Shown: piece by piece, positions 43,047 through 51,548 of the stretch
How positions within the stretch are numbered: the stretch's first letter is position 1
Layout of the letters: every line of letters begins with the position of its first letter
Source: an uncultured Lachnospiraceae bacterium
GTDB taxonomy: Bacteria > Bacillota > Clostridia > Lachnospirales > Lachnospiraceae
Direction of reading: 5' to 3'
Length of the DNA: 64,000 bases
Assembly: GCA_947627365.1 (NCBI GenBank)
Contig: CANQVT010000003.1
Span: 28,141 to 92,140, forward strand
Made by a program: the position numbers and the translations under genes
The notes under the pieces: model-generated
Seen by the model: the letters and a program-made list of their open reading frames with translations, nothing else
Told to the model about the DNA's origin: nothing
Database searches by the model: none

Positions 43047-43289
43047 TTGAACAAAAAAAGACACAGAACGTATACATACCGGACGAGGGCTCTTCTGAGA
43101 GAGCTGCGAACTTACGAAAGAGAAGGGACACATCTTTACCTGGGGAACCGTCCGAGCAGCGCCGAGGATATTACAAGGGCGTGCATGCTTGCGGAGGATT
43201 CCGGGTATATGCGGGATTTTGTCGGCGACGAGGCGGACCGGATCACGGAGATCCATTTTATCAGGATCAACAAGGAGCCGGAATCTTAA
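43047..43289 (+). CDS. Small conserved-looking basic protein, unknown function
   Basis: 80 residues from a TTG start four bases after AAAGGAG (43036-43042). The N-terminus is basic (NKKRHRTYTYRTRALLRELR), followed by LGNRPSSAEDITRACML and an acidic end with FVGDEADRITEIHFIRI. There are no membrane helices. The length, ribosome site and protein-like composition argue for a real gene. I do not recognise the family. Confidence 0.6.
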   Translation: MNKKRHRTYTYRTRALLRELRTYEREGTHLYLGNRPSSAEDITRACMLAEDSGYMRDFVGDEADRITEIHFIRINKEPES

Positions 43290-43435
43290 GAAAGGAGAAG
43301 CAGCCGAAACCGGTATTCCCTTATACACTTTCTTATTTTTTTATGAAATAATGCCGGAAAACATGACGGATTTCGCATGAATATGGTAAGATGTTTTAGA
43401 TACCTGGAATTGTTTCGAAAGGGGAAGTACGACAA

Positions 43436-45136
43436 ATGAGATCAGACAACAGAATATTTCGTCTGCTCGCCGCGGTGATCGCAGGGCTTGGGATCCTGGC
43501 GATCCTTGTAGTGTGCATTGTGAAATATACGCCAAGCAATAAACGCATGAGCGCGGAGGATTACTTCGGCGCGCTCGGAGAAAACGAGGCGGCTGTGATC
43601 GTGCAGGATCATGTGGCGCAGGAACGCGCGCTGATCCTGGACGGCAGCGCGTACATCGATTACACGCTGGTGCAGCGGGAGCTGAATCCGCGCTTCCACT
43701 GGGACGCGTCGGCGGGGCTGCTGCTGTTTACAACGGCGGAGCAGATCTTTGAGTTTGCGCCGAACAGCACGGCGTATACGGTGGACGGCGAGAGCTTTGA
43801 CGCCGGGTACGAGGTGTTGAAGACGACGTCCGCAGGGATGTTTCTCTCGGCAAATTTCCTGCAGCAGTATTCCGACCTGAAGTGCGAGACATTTGACGCG
43901 CCGGCGCGCGTATTCGTGACATTTGGCAGCACAGAGACTACGACGGTCAGGCTGAAGCACGACGGAGCGGTGCGCTACCGGGGCGGGATCAAGAGCCCGA
44001 TCCTCACGAAGGTGACGGCAGGGACGCAGGTTACGGTTCTGGAGCGGATGCAGAAGTGGTCGCAGATCGTGACTCCGGACGGTTACATCGGATACGTGAA
44101 GAACAGCCGCCTTGAGAAAGAATCAGAGAAGGTGACGACGGAGACCTATTATCATGCGGAATATCCTTCGATCCATCAGGAGGGACGCGTAAATCTTGTA
44201 TGGCATCAGATCGATTACCCGGAGATGAACGCGGAGATCAAGAAGGACATCAAGGGTATGACCGGTGTGAATGTGATCTCGCCGACATGGTATTTCCTGA
44301 GCGACAATGAGGGCAATGTCCAGTCGTTCGCGGACGCCGCCTATGTGAAGCGTGCGCACAAGGCCGGGCTGCAGGTATGGGCGCTGGTCAGCAACTTCAG
44401 CGAGAACGTCAGCACGACCACGGTCCTGGCGTCGCGGCAGGCGAGGCAGACGCTGCAGAATTATCTCGTAAATCAGGCGCTTGAGCTTGGCTTCGACGGG
44501 ATCAATATTGACCTGGAGGGGATCGCCCAGGAGGCGGGGTATGATTACGCGCAGTTTATGCGCGAGCTCTCGATCCTGTGCCGGAAGAACCAGATTGTGC
44601 TCTCGGTGGACGTGCCCGTGCCGATGGATTTCTCACGGCACTATCACAGGGATGAGCTGGGCGCCGTCTGCGATTACGTGATCGTGATGGGATACGACGA
44701 GCATTATGCCGGTTCCGATTTTGTGGGAAGCGTGGCGTCGATGAACTTTGAGATCACAGGGATCCAGAACATGCTGACTGAGGTTCCGAAGGAGAAGCTG
44801 ATCAGCGGGATTCCGTTCTATTCAAGACTGTGGTACACGCAGACGAACGAGGACGGCACATCGCAGGTGACGAGCGAGGCCGTATCGATGGCGCGCGCGG
44901 ATGAGATCCTTGCGGCGGCGGGAGTGTCTCCTGCTTACGATGAGAGCACGGGACAGCAGTACGCCGAGTGGACGGACGAGCAGGGCCGGCTCTGCCAGAT
45001 CTGGCTCGAGGATGAAGATTCCGTGGCGGCGCGCGCCGCTTTGGTCGGCGAGTATGATCTCGGCGGCATCGCGGAGTGGGTGCTCGGCAACCAGAAGGAC
45101 AGCGTGTGGGAGGCAATCCAAAGCGGGATCGGGTGA
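43436..45136 (+). CDS. Membrane-anchored glycoside hydrolase family 18-like protein with SH3 domain
   Basis: 566 residues. An N-terminal helix (about 9-30) acts as signal anchor. A copper-amine-oxidase-N-like stalk region (about 60-165) follows, then a bacterial SH3 segment (about 175-225: RYRGGIKSPIL, YIGYVKNSRL). The GH18 barrel covers about 240-560, with the catalytic motif FDGINIDLEG including the proton-donor glutamate, and MGYDEHYAG. Related YaaH/SleL proteins cut spore cortex or wall glycan. The next gene encodes a PdaA-type deacetylase, which makes the muramic-lactam of spore cortex. A shared role in cortex or wall remodelling is likely. AAAGGGGAAG precedes the ATG. Confidence 0.9.
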   Translation: MRSDNRIFRLLAAVIAGLGILAILVVCIVKYTPSNKRMSAEDYFGALGENEAAVIVQDHVAQERALILDGSAYIDYTLVQRELNPRFHWDASAGLLLFTTAEQIFEFAPNSTAYTVDGESFDAGYEVLKTTSAGMFLSANFLQQYSDLKCETFDAPARVFVTFGSTETTTVRLKHDGAVRYRGGIKSPILTKVTAGTQVTVLERMQKWSQIVTPDGYIGYVKNSRLEKESEKVTTETYYHAEYPSIHQEGRVNLVWHQIDYPEMNAEIKKDIKGMTGVNVISPTWYFLSDNEGNVQSFADAAYVKRAHKAGLQVWALVSNFSENVSTTTVLASRQARQTLQNYLVNQALELGFDGINIDLEGIAQEAGYDYAQFMRELSILCRKNQIVLSVDVPVPMDFSRHYHRDELGAVCDYVIVMGYDEHYAGSDFVGSVASMNFEITGIQNMLTEVPKEKLISGIPFYSRLWYTQTNEDGTSQVTSEAVSMARADEILAAAGVSPAYDESTGQQYAEWTDEQGRLCQIWLEDEDSVAARAALVGEYDLGGIAEWVLGNQKDSVWEAIQSGIG

Positions 45137-45272
45137 GAATAGACATATGCTTAAAAATATGCTGTTGGAGCCGGATCCGTCGTATTAGCAGGTTTGGTCG
45201 GGTGGAAGACAAATTCATAATCGGAGACGTGCCCGCATAAACTCCTGTGAGAGAACTGCTCGGAGCGGCGGA

Positions 45273-46088
45273 ATGATCTGGAAGACAAAAAAGAAAGAGA
45301 TATGGAAAAAGGCTGCGGTGGTGTTTATTTTTGCTGCAGCCTTTTTTGCAGGGCGCATGGCGGCGCGCGTGGAGAGGACGCTTCGGACTTCCCCGGCGTC
45401 CGCGGATGGCAACTGGGGGCTGAGTTTCCAGCAGGAGGGCGAAACGCCGGTCGGAAACGCCACGTATGAGGAGCTGGCGCAGTACGACGCATGGTACGCG
45501 CGGGACACGGACGAGAAGATCATCTACCTGACCTTCGACTGCGGCTATGAGAACGGCAATACGCCCGCGATCCTCGCAGCGCTTGCAAAGCATGGCGTCC
45601 ACGCGACCTTTTTTGCCGTGGGAAATTTCATCAACGATAATCCAGAGCTGGTGAGGCAGATTGTCGCTGAGGGACACACGGTCGGGAATCATACGATGCA
45701 TCACCCGGACATGTCAAAGATCTCGGACATGGCGTCATTTGAGAAAGAGATTAAGGATCTGGAGACCGCTTTTCGGGAGGCGACCGGACAGGAGCTTGCG
45801 CATTATTACCGTCCGCCGCAGGGGAAGTACAGCGAGAGCAACCTGAAGATGGCTAAGCAGCTCGGCTACCAGACATTTTTCTGGAGCCTGGCCTACGTGG
45901 ACTGGTATCAGGATGATCAGCCTTCGAAGGAGGAGGCTTTCGAGAAGCTTCTCGGGCGCATTCATCCCGGCGCAATCGTGCTGCTACACAATACTTCCTC
46001 CACGAATGCAGCGATCCTCGACGAGCTGCTGACGAAGTGGGAGGAGATGGGATACACATTCGGGACGCTCGGGGAGCTGAGACGGTAA
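45273..46088 (+). CDS. pdaA: Delta-lactam-biosynthetic polysaccharide deacetylase PdaA-like
   Basis: 271 residues. An N-terminal hydrophobic signal anchor (about 12-30) is followed by a NodB domain: YLTFDCGYENGNT (catalytic Asp, with the PdaA-typical Cys-Gly-Tyr-Glu-Asn), the metal histidines in GNHTMHHPDM, and RPPQGKYS. The C-terminal LLHNT carries the last histidine. PdaA removes acetyl from muramic acid to build muramic-delta-lactam in spore cortex. It lies 136 nt after the GH18 gene on the same strand. Confidence 0.88.
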   Translation: MIWKTKKKEIWKKAAVVFIFAAAFFAGRMAARVERTLRTSPASADGNWGLSFQQEGETPVGNATYEELAQYDAWYARDTDEKIIYLTFDCGYENGNTPAILAALAKHGVHATFFAVGNFINDNPELVRQIVAEGHTVGNHTMHHPDMSKISDMASFEKEIKDLETAFREATGQELAHYYRPPQGKYSESNLKMAKQLGYQTFFWSLAYVDWYQDDQPSKEEAFEKLLGRIHPGAIVLLHNTSSTNAAILDELLTKWEEMGYTFGTLGELRR

Positions 46089-46193
46089 TCTGGAAGCAAA
46101 AACCCAAGCGAAAAGTGCTTTACAAATGATAGGGAGGAATGATAGTATTACGGTTAGATATAATGACAGATAGTCAAAGTAGGAGTAAAAAGG

Positions 46194-46559
46194 ATGGGAA
46201 AAATACTATATTCGAGTCATCATGTATGGGTTTCCGGGGAAGGCGACACGGTCAGGCTCGGCATCAGCGATCATGCGCAGGAAAGTCTGGGCGCGATCCT
46301 GTTTCTGAACCTTCCGGATGAGGGAGAAACGGTAAGTATAGGGGAACGCTTCGGGGATATTGAGAGTGTAAAGACGGTCTCCGATCTGATTTCACCGGTG
46401 TCAGGCGAGATCGTTCGCGTGAACGAAGAGCTGATGGATATGCCGGAGGAGATCAATGAGCATCCGTATGACTGCTGGTTCATCGAAGTCAGGACTGACA
46501 GCGTTTCGGAGGAGCTTATGGATGAAGCTGCCTATGCGCAGTACAGGGAAACGCTATGA
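46194..46559 (+). CDS. gcvH: Lipoyl carrier protein, glycine cleavage H protein family
   Basis: 121 residues, a complete H-protein fold. Lipoylation would occur on Lys60 in DIESVKTVSDL, and SPVSGEIVRVNEEL follows. The end differs from canonical GcvH: the region usually ending in a GEGW-like loop reads HPYDCWFIEV. There are no gcvP or gcvT genes nearby. It is instead the first gene of an overlapping operon with dihydrolipoyl dehydrogenase, lipoate ligase and 2-hydroxyacyl-CoA dehydratase-like genes. I infer that it carries electrons or a thiol-bound intermediate for that enzyme rather than serving the glycine cleavage system. AGGAG lies upstream of the ATG. Confidence 0.88.
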   Translation: MGKILYSSHHVWVSGEGDTVRLGISDHAQESLGAILFLNLPDEGETVSIGERFGDIESVKTVSDLISPVSGEIVRVNEELMDMPEEINEHPYDCWFIEVRTDSVSEELMDEAAYAQYRETL

Positions 46560-47929
46560 GATATCGACTGGCGATCGTGGGCGGCGGCCCGGCCGGATAT
46601 TCGGCGGCTTTGGAGGCGACCCGGCTCGGACTGTCTGTTGTGCTGTTTGAGAGGGACCTGGCGGGAGGAACGTGCCTGAACCGCGGCTGTGTGCCGACCA
46701 AGTTTCTGGCGGAGGCGGCGCATGCATATGATCAGGCACGGGACGGAGCGCGCTATGGGATCCGCACGGAAAACGCGGCGATCGATCCGGCGCGCATGCA
46801 GCAGAGGAAAGGCGAGATCGTCACGGAGCTCCGGGAGGGTCTGGAACAGCTGCTTGCCCGAAATAAGGTGACGGTGGTACGTGGCGCGGCGAGTATGACA
46901 GACGCGGCGCACATTTTTTGTACCGGAAATACATACGAGGCTGATAACATTCTCATCGCGACGGGGTCTGTTCCTGCGGCGCCTCTGGTGGAGGGAGCGC
47001 TCACCAGCGATGAGCTGCTGGAACTTGACTATGTTCCGGAGAAGCTCCGGATCATCGGCGGAGGGGTCATCGCGGCAGAATTTGCCTGCATATACAATGC
47101 GCTTGGCGCAAAGGTTACTCTTTCGATACGGGGAAAGCGTATTCTGCGCAGGTGGGACAGGGAGATTGCGGTCGGCCTGACGCAGATCATGAGAAAGAGA
47201 GGCATCGGGATCGAGACGGAATGCGACCTGGACCGGTTTGCGGAAATGGGTGTGCAGACAGGGTCTCAGGAAGAGCAAGTTCCCGGAGCAGGACAAAGTC
47301 CGGAGAAGATACGGCAAAATCCTGCTGAGATCGTTCTCTCGGCGGCCGGGCGGATACCCGGTCTGGACGGAGTGGACAAGTCTTACCTTGAGATCGGCCC
47401 GTCGGGAGGGATCGTTGCGGATGAATACGGCCGCACGAAAACGCCCGGGATCTTCGCGGCGGGAGACGTGGTCGAGGGGAGCCCTCAGCTTGCGCATGTC
47501 GGTATGGAGCAGGGAAAGCGCGTCGCGCAGTATATCGCGGGGCTTCCGCTCTCCCATCCGTCGGCTGTGGCGAGTTGTATCTATACCGATCCGGAGATCG
47601 CGTCGGTCGGCCTGACGGAGGCGCAGGCAAAGGAGGACGGCGTCGACGTGGTCAGCGCGAAGGTGAACCTGCGCGCGAACGCGAGGACGCTGATCTCGAC
47701 GGACGACAGGGGATTTGTGAAGCTGCTGGCGCAAAAAGACACCGGGCGGCTGCTCGGGGCGCAGCTGATGTGCGGCCGGGCGACGGATCTCGCCGCCGAG
47801 CTGGTCCTCGCGGTCAACCAGGGGCTGACGGCGGAGGAGCTGTGCCGCAGCGTGCGCCCGCATCCGAGCTACTGCGAGGCGGTGACGGAGGCGGCGGAAA
47901 GTCTGAGGAACCGGATCAATGAAATATAA
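46556..47929 (+). CDS. lpdA: Dihydrolipoyl dehydrogenase
   Basis: 457 residues. The FAD motif GGGPAGYSAA is near residue 9, and the redox disulfide is GGTCLNRGCVPTK (Cys40 and Cys45). The second dinucleotide motif is IIGGGVIAAEFA, and the FAD-binding TPGIFAAGDV and dimer-domain RPHPSYCEAV (catalytic histidine) are present. It reoxidises dihydrolipoyl groups with NAD+, or the reverse. It overlaps gcvH by 4 nt (ATGA). It should act on the H protein encoded just upstream. Confidence 0.93.
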   Translation: MRYRLAIVGGGPAGYSAALEATRLGLSVVLFERDLAGGTCLNRGCVPTKFLAEAAHAYDQARDGARYGIRTENAAIDPARMQQRKGEIVTELREGLEQLLARNKVTVVRGAASMTDAAHIFCTGNTYEADNILIATGSVPAAPLVEGALTSDELLELDYVPEKLRIIGGGVIAAEFACIYNALGAKVTLSIRGKRILRRWDREIAVGLTQIMRKRGIGIETECDLDRFAEMGVQTGSQEEQVPGAGQSPEKIRQNPAEIVLSAAGRIPGLDGVDKSYLEIGPSGGIVADEYGRTKTPGIFAAGDVVEGSPQLAHVGMEQGKRVAQYIAGLPLSHPSAVASCIYTDPEIASVGLTEAQAKEDGVDVVSAKVNLRANARTLISTDDRGFVKLLAQKDTGRLLGAQLMCGRATDLAAELVLAVNQGLTAEELCRSVRPHPSYCEAVTEAAESLRNRINEI

Positions 47930-48626
47930 ATACATTATTTCGGATTCTGTGGATCCGTATGAAAATCTCGCGCTTGAGCAGAGCCTGTTCCGTGCGGTCT
48001 GCGAGGACAGTATCATCCTGTATCTATGGCAGAATGACAACACGATCGTCATAGGAAGGAATCAGGCTGTGTCCGTGGAATGCCGGGCGGCTGAGTTTCG
48101 CGCAAAGGGCGGAAGGATCGCCAGAAGGCGTTCCGGAGGAGGCGCGGTCTACCATGATCTGGGGAACCTGAACTTCTCCATTCTCTGCAAAACCGGCGCC
48201 GCGAAGCAGGCGGATTACCGTTTTCTGCTTGTCGACACATTGCGGGATTTCGGCGTCAGAGCGGAGGCGAACGAACGAAATGATCTGCTGGCGGACGGAC
48301 GGAAATTCAGCGGAAGCGCCGTGTACGACGACGGAGCTGTCCTGTGTCAGCACGGTACGATCCTGATCGGCGCCGATATCGCGAAAATGACTTATTATCT
48401 GACGCCGGACAGGAGCAAGCTGGACAGAAATCATGTGGACAGCGTCGCGTCGCGGGTGACGAATCTGTCCGTACTGTCGCCGGAGATAACGGTAAAAAAG
48501 CTGCAAGAGGCGCTGATCCGTACCGCGAAGGCGGCGCCGCTTTTGTATTGTCCGGATGCGGACGAGCTGCGAAGGCAGGCGGAATTTTTCGGAAGCGATC
48601 GGTGGATTTTTGAAGGAAAAGAATAA
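47919..48626 (+). CDS. lplA: Lipoate--protein ligase A family
   Basis: 235 residues, catalytic domain only (no C-terminal accessory domain). Motifs are NDNTIVIGRNQ, RRRSGGGAVYHDLGNLNFS and GRKFSGSAVY with the acyl-AMP lysine. It attaches lipoate or an octanoyl/lipoyl group to the H protein. Lacking the accessory domain, it may need a partner or act as a transferase. It overlaps lpdA by 11 nt. It supports the view that the operon is a self-contained lipoyl module. Confidence 0.9.
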   Translation: MKYKYIISDSVDPYENLALEQSLFRAVCEDSIILYLWQNDNTIVIGRNQAVSVECRAAEFRAKGGRIARRRSGGGAVYHDLGNLNFSILCKTGAAKQADYRFLLVDTLRDFGVRAEANERNDLLADGRKFSGSAVYDDGAVLCQHGTILIGADIAKMTYYLTPDRSKLDRNHVDSVASRVTNLSVLSPEITVKKLQEALIRTAKAAPLLYCPDADELRRQAEFFGSDRWIFEGKE

Positions 48627-48655
48627 GGGACAAAGCGAAAGGAATGGGAAAGGCT

Positions 48656-49594
48656 ATGAAACTGCTGGCATTGTCCGGTCTGATACCGGAGCAGATCTGT
48701 GATATTGTCCGTTTTACGGGCTATCCGGGAGAGCGAAGCGTGGCGCATTACTGCGGCTATGCGGAAGATTATATCTCTATGGTGAAGCAGGACGATACGG
48801 TCGACGGGGCCGTGTTCCCGAAGAGCTGCGACAGCTGCCGCATCATGGGAAGCTATCTGGAGGACTGCGGAAAATTCTTATATCAGCTGAACATCCCGGC
48901 AAGGCAGGATGAGCTTGCGGTGGATTTTCTGGCGGCGGAGCTTGAGCAGTACCAGGCGGCGGTCGAACGGCGCTTCGGGGCGGTCGGGAGTATCGCAGAG
49001 CGAGTGGAGGCCGTGAACGCGCGAAACAGGGAAATCCGCGGAGTCTATGAGAATCTCGCGAATATTTCGTACAGGGAATACCTCGAAGCGGTTCACGATA
49101 TGCTGACGAAGCCGCTTTTTGAGCAGACCGTGAAAAAAGATCTCCCGGAAAAGAAGGCGTCCGGAAAGCGGGTGTATCTTGTCGGGTCGTTTCTCTCCGG
49201 CACGGAGCTCGCCGGGGTGATCGAGGACTGCGGCATGACGGTCGTCGGGGATAACCTTCCGGAATCGGGCAGACTGGCGGCCATGCCGGAGGCTGATCCG
49301 GGAGGAGAGCTGTACCGGGAGATCGCGGCGTGCGTGCTGCGCGGGCGCCTTTCCCCGACGCAGGACAATTTCCGGCAGATCCTGTCGGCGGACATGGAGG
49401 AAATAGAGAGAAAGCAGGTGAACGGCGTGATATTCGTCACACAGAAATATTGTGAGCCGTATGATTACCTGTTTTCGGTTTATCAAAAGATGTTGGGGCA
49501 AAAGGGTATAGCGGTCACGAAGCTTACATTGTCCGACTCTGCGGACGTCCGGAAGGCCGGCCTGACGCTGGAGGCTTTCGCGGATGTGATATAA
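48656..49594 (+). CDS. 2-hydroxyacyl-CoA dehydratase family protein, subunit 1
   Basis: About 312 residues from the ATG at 48656 (an ATG at 48644 would add four). It belongs to the HgdB/BcrC fold: LSGLIPEQICD at the start, then cysteines in AHYCGYAEDY and PKSCDSCRIMG, then YLVGSFLSG, DNLPESG and a late TQKYCEPYDY. Three spaced cysteines could bind an iron-sulfur cluster. The family includes 2-hydroxyacyl-CoA dehydratases, benzoyl-CoA reductases and the double-cubane reductases; all are switched on by an ATPase that injects a low-potential electron. The two subunits here differ in length, suggesting a heterodimer. The substrate is unknown. It lies 29 nt after lplA. Confidence 0.85.
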   Translation: MKLLALSGLIPEQICDIVRFTGYPGERSVAHYCGYAEDYISMVKQDDTVDGAVFPKSCDSCRIMGSYLEDCGKFLYQLNIPARQDELAVDFLAAELEQYQAAVERRFGAVGSIAERVEAVNARNREIRGVYENLANISYREYLEAVHDMLTKPLFEQTVKKDLPEKKASGKRVYLVGSFLSGTELAGVIEDCGMTVVGDNLPESGRLAAMPEADPGGELYREIAACVLRGRLSPTQDNFRQILSADMEEIERKQVNGVIFVTQKYCEPYDYLFSVYQKMLGQKGIAVTKLTLSDSADVRKAGLTLEAFADVI

Positions 49595-49653
49595 GAGACA
49601 GATTCTGACAAAGAACAGGTTCGAAGGAAATGATTCAAAGGAGCTGATCGGAT

Positions 49654-50802
49654 ATGGCGCAATCGATTTTGCAGATAAAAAGCCGTTTGCTGAGAGAATA
49701 CTACAAGGATTTTTCAAAATACGCGAAAGGAAAGCTTCCGGAGAAAAAGGTCGCGTGGGTGACAGCGTTTGTCCCCGTGGAAATCCTGGAAGCGCTGGAT
49801 ATTTCGTACTATTATCCGGAGAGCTACGCCGCGGTCATCGCCGCGAGCGGCGCGGAGCAGCCGCTTCTTGAGGAGAGCGAGGCCAGATGTCTGTCGTGCG
49901 ACTGCTGCTCGTATTCGTGCTGCATCGAGGGCTGTCTGGAGCAGGAGAAGGGTCCCAGAGGCGTGCCGCCGAAGCCGGATGTGCTGATCGCGACGAACAA
50001 TCAGTGCAACACGCTGCCGACCTGGTGGAACATTCTGGCCGAGCGGTATCAGGTGCCTCTGATCGTGCTGGACTATCCGGGCGAGACGGCGGACCGCCAG
50101 CTTGCGTATGAGTATGTGACGAAGCAGCACCGGGAGCTGATCGCCGAGCTGGAGAAGCTTTCGGGCAACCGGCTGGATCCGTCGGTTCTGGCGGAGCTGA
50201 TCGCGAACAGCGAGAGAAGCGTGGCAGAGTGGAAGCAGGTAGCCGCCTGCCTGCCGGAATACGAGATCAAGCCGACGATCTTGTTCGACGATATCTCGTT
50301 TTTGATCACGTCGCGCTGCAAGACGGAGACCGCCGAGCTTTACCGGCTGATGAATGAGGAGATAAGACAGATGCCGGCGGCCGGAAAGGACAAGATCCCT
50401 GTTTTCTGGCTGGGCTATCCCCTCTGGTATCATCCGGACCGCTTCCTGTCGGAGCTTTTGGAGGATTACCGGATCGTGGGGTCAAACTATGTGACATGGT
50501 GGAGCTTGAACTACTCCGGGCAGGATGTGTTTGAGAAGCTGTTCCAGGCGTACAATTTCACATTTCTCAATCTCGCGCAGGCGACGAGGAATGAGAGACT
50601 TGCGCAGCTGATCGGGGAGTCGAAGGCAGTGTGCGCGGTCACGCTGCACAACAAGAGCTGCAAATGTGATTTTGTGTCTGCGAAGAACATTGCGATCCCG
50701 CAGGCGGAGATCGAGATCGACATGATCGACCGGACGTTTGTGGATATGGAAAAGGCCAGAAGGCAGCTTGAGATTTTGAAGGACGCGATATGTATCGGAT
50801 AG
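49654..50802 (+). CDS. 2-hydroxyacyl-CoA dehydratase family protein, subunit 2
   Basis: 382 residues, same family as the preceding gene. It has an unusual cysteine cluster in ARCLSCDCCSYSCCIEGCLEQE (several spaced cysteines near residues 75-95), then NNQCNTLPTWWN and a late HNKSCKCDFV. These suggest one or more iron-sulfur clusters. LPTWWN and LDYPGE lie where substrate-binding residues are expected. The gene overlaps the activase by 13 nt. With the preceding subunit it should form the catalytic core. Confidence 0.87.
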   Translation: MAQSILQIKSRLLREYYKDFSKYAKGKLPEKKVAWVTAFVPVEILEALDISYYYPESYAAVIAASGAEQPLLEESEARCLSCDCCSYSCCIEGCLEQEKGPRGVPPKPDVLIATNNQCNTLPTWWNILAERYQVPLIVLDYPGETADRQLAYEYVTKQHRELIAELEKLSGNRLDPSVLAELIANSERSVAEWKQVAACLPEYEIKPTILFDDISFLITSRCKTETAELYRLMNEEIRQMPAAGKDKIPVFWLGYPLWYHPDRFLSELLEDYRIVGSNYVTWWSLNYSGQDVFEKLFQAYNFTFLNLAQATRNERLAQLIGESKAVCAVTLHNKSCKCDFVSAKNIAIPQAEIEIDMIDRTFVDMEKARRQLEILKDAICIG

Positions 50803-51542
50803 GAATTGATGTGGGCTCTGCGTACACGAAATACTGCGTGATGGATCCGTCGGGCGGGATCGTCGAGTTGTCTCTGGAAAAGACTGCGATCCGTCAGAGA
50901 GAGTATTTTCCGGAAAAGCTCAGACGCCTGCGGGAACAGTACGGGGATGTGATGATCGTCTCCTGCGGCTATGGGAAAAAGAATGTTCCGGGGCTCGGAA
51001 ATATCAACGAGCTCACGGCTCTGGCGCGGGGCGTCTTTTACAGCGAGCCGGAGTCGGACGTTGTGCTCGATATCGGCGGACAGGACACAAAGGTCATTGT
51101 GCAGTCGCAGGGACAGCTGAAGCGCTTCTTTCTCAATGACAGGTGCGCCGCCGGGAGCGGTCTGTTTCTCGCGAACACGTCGAAGCTGCTGGGGACGGAG
51201 CTTTCAAAGATCGATCTCACAGACGCCGGATGTCCGCCGAAGATCAGGCTTTCCTCTGTGTGCGCGGTGTTCGCGCAGAGCGAGATCGTGGAACTGATCG
51301 CTGAGAACACTCCGTCGGAGGAAATCCTGAGGGCGGTTGTCTGGCAGATACTGGTGCAGGCGAAGGCGCTGCTCGGCAAGGTCGGCAGATCACCGATCCT
51401 GCTCTCAGGGGGATTGACCCAGATCCCGGGCATCGGACAGTACGCGCGGCGCGCGCTGGAATGCGAATGCCGGATTCCGGAGAACGGAAATTTCCTGTCG
51501 GCGATCGGCTGCGCCCTGTGTGCCGCGGACTGTCCGGAATAG
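50790..51542 (+). CDS. Acyl-CoA dehydratase activase (BadF/HgdC-type ATPase)
   Basis: 250 residues, an actin/hexokinase-fold ATPase of the BadF/BadG/BcrA/BcrD family. Phosphate-1 is GIDVGSAYTKY, phosphate-2 is DIGGQDTK, and the [4Fe-4S] cysteine is in NDRCAAGSGLFL with a second cysteine in SVCAVFAQSEI. It uses ATP to transfer an electron to the dehydratase-type core. It ends six bases from the convergent proC gene. It is the last gene of the operon starting at gcvH. Confidence 0.93.
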   Translation: MYRIGIDVGSAYTKYCVMDPSGGIVELSLEKTAIRQREYFPEKLRRLREQYGDVMIVSCGYGKKNVPGLGNINELTALARGVFYSEPESDVVLDIGGQDTKVIVQSQGQLKRFFLNDRCAAGSGLFLANTSKLLGTELSKIDLTDAGCPPKIRLSSVCAVFAQSEIVELIAENTPSEEILRAVVWQILVQAKALLGKVGRSPILLSGGLTQIPGIGQYARRALECECRIPENGNFLSAIGCALCAADCPE

Positions 51543-51548
51543 TAAACC

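Noticed and set aside
46194..46559. Part of a glycine cleavage operon
   Set aside because: No gcvT, gcvPA or gcvPB in the window; neighbours are lipoate ligase and dehydratase genes.
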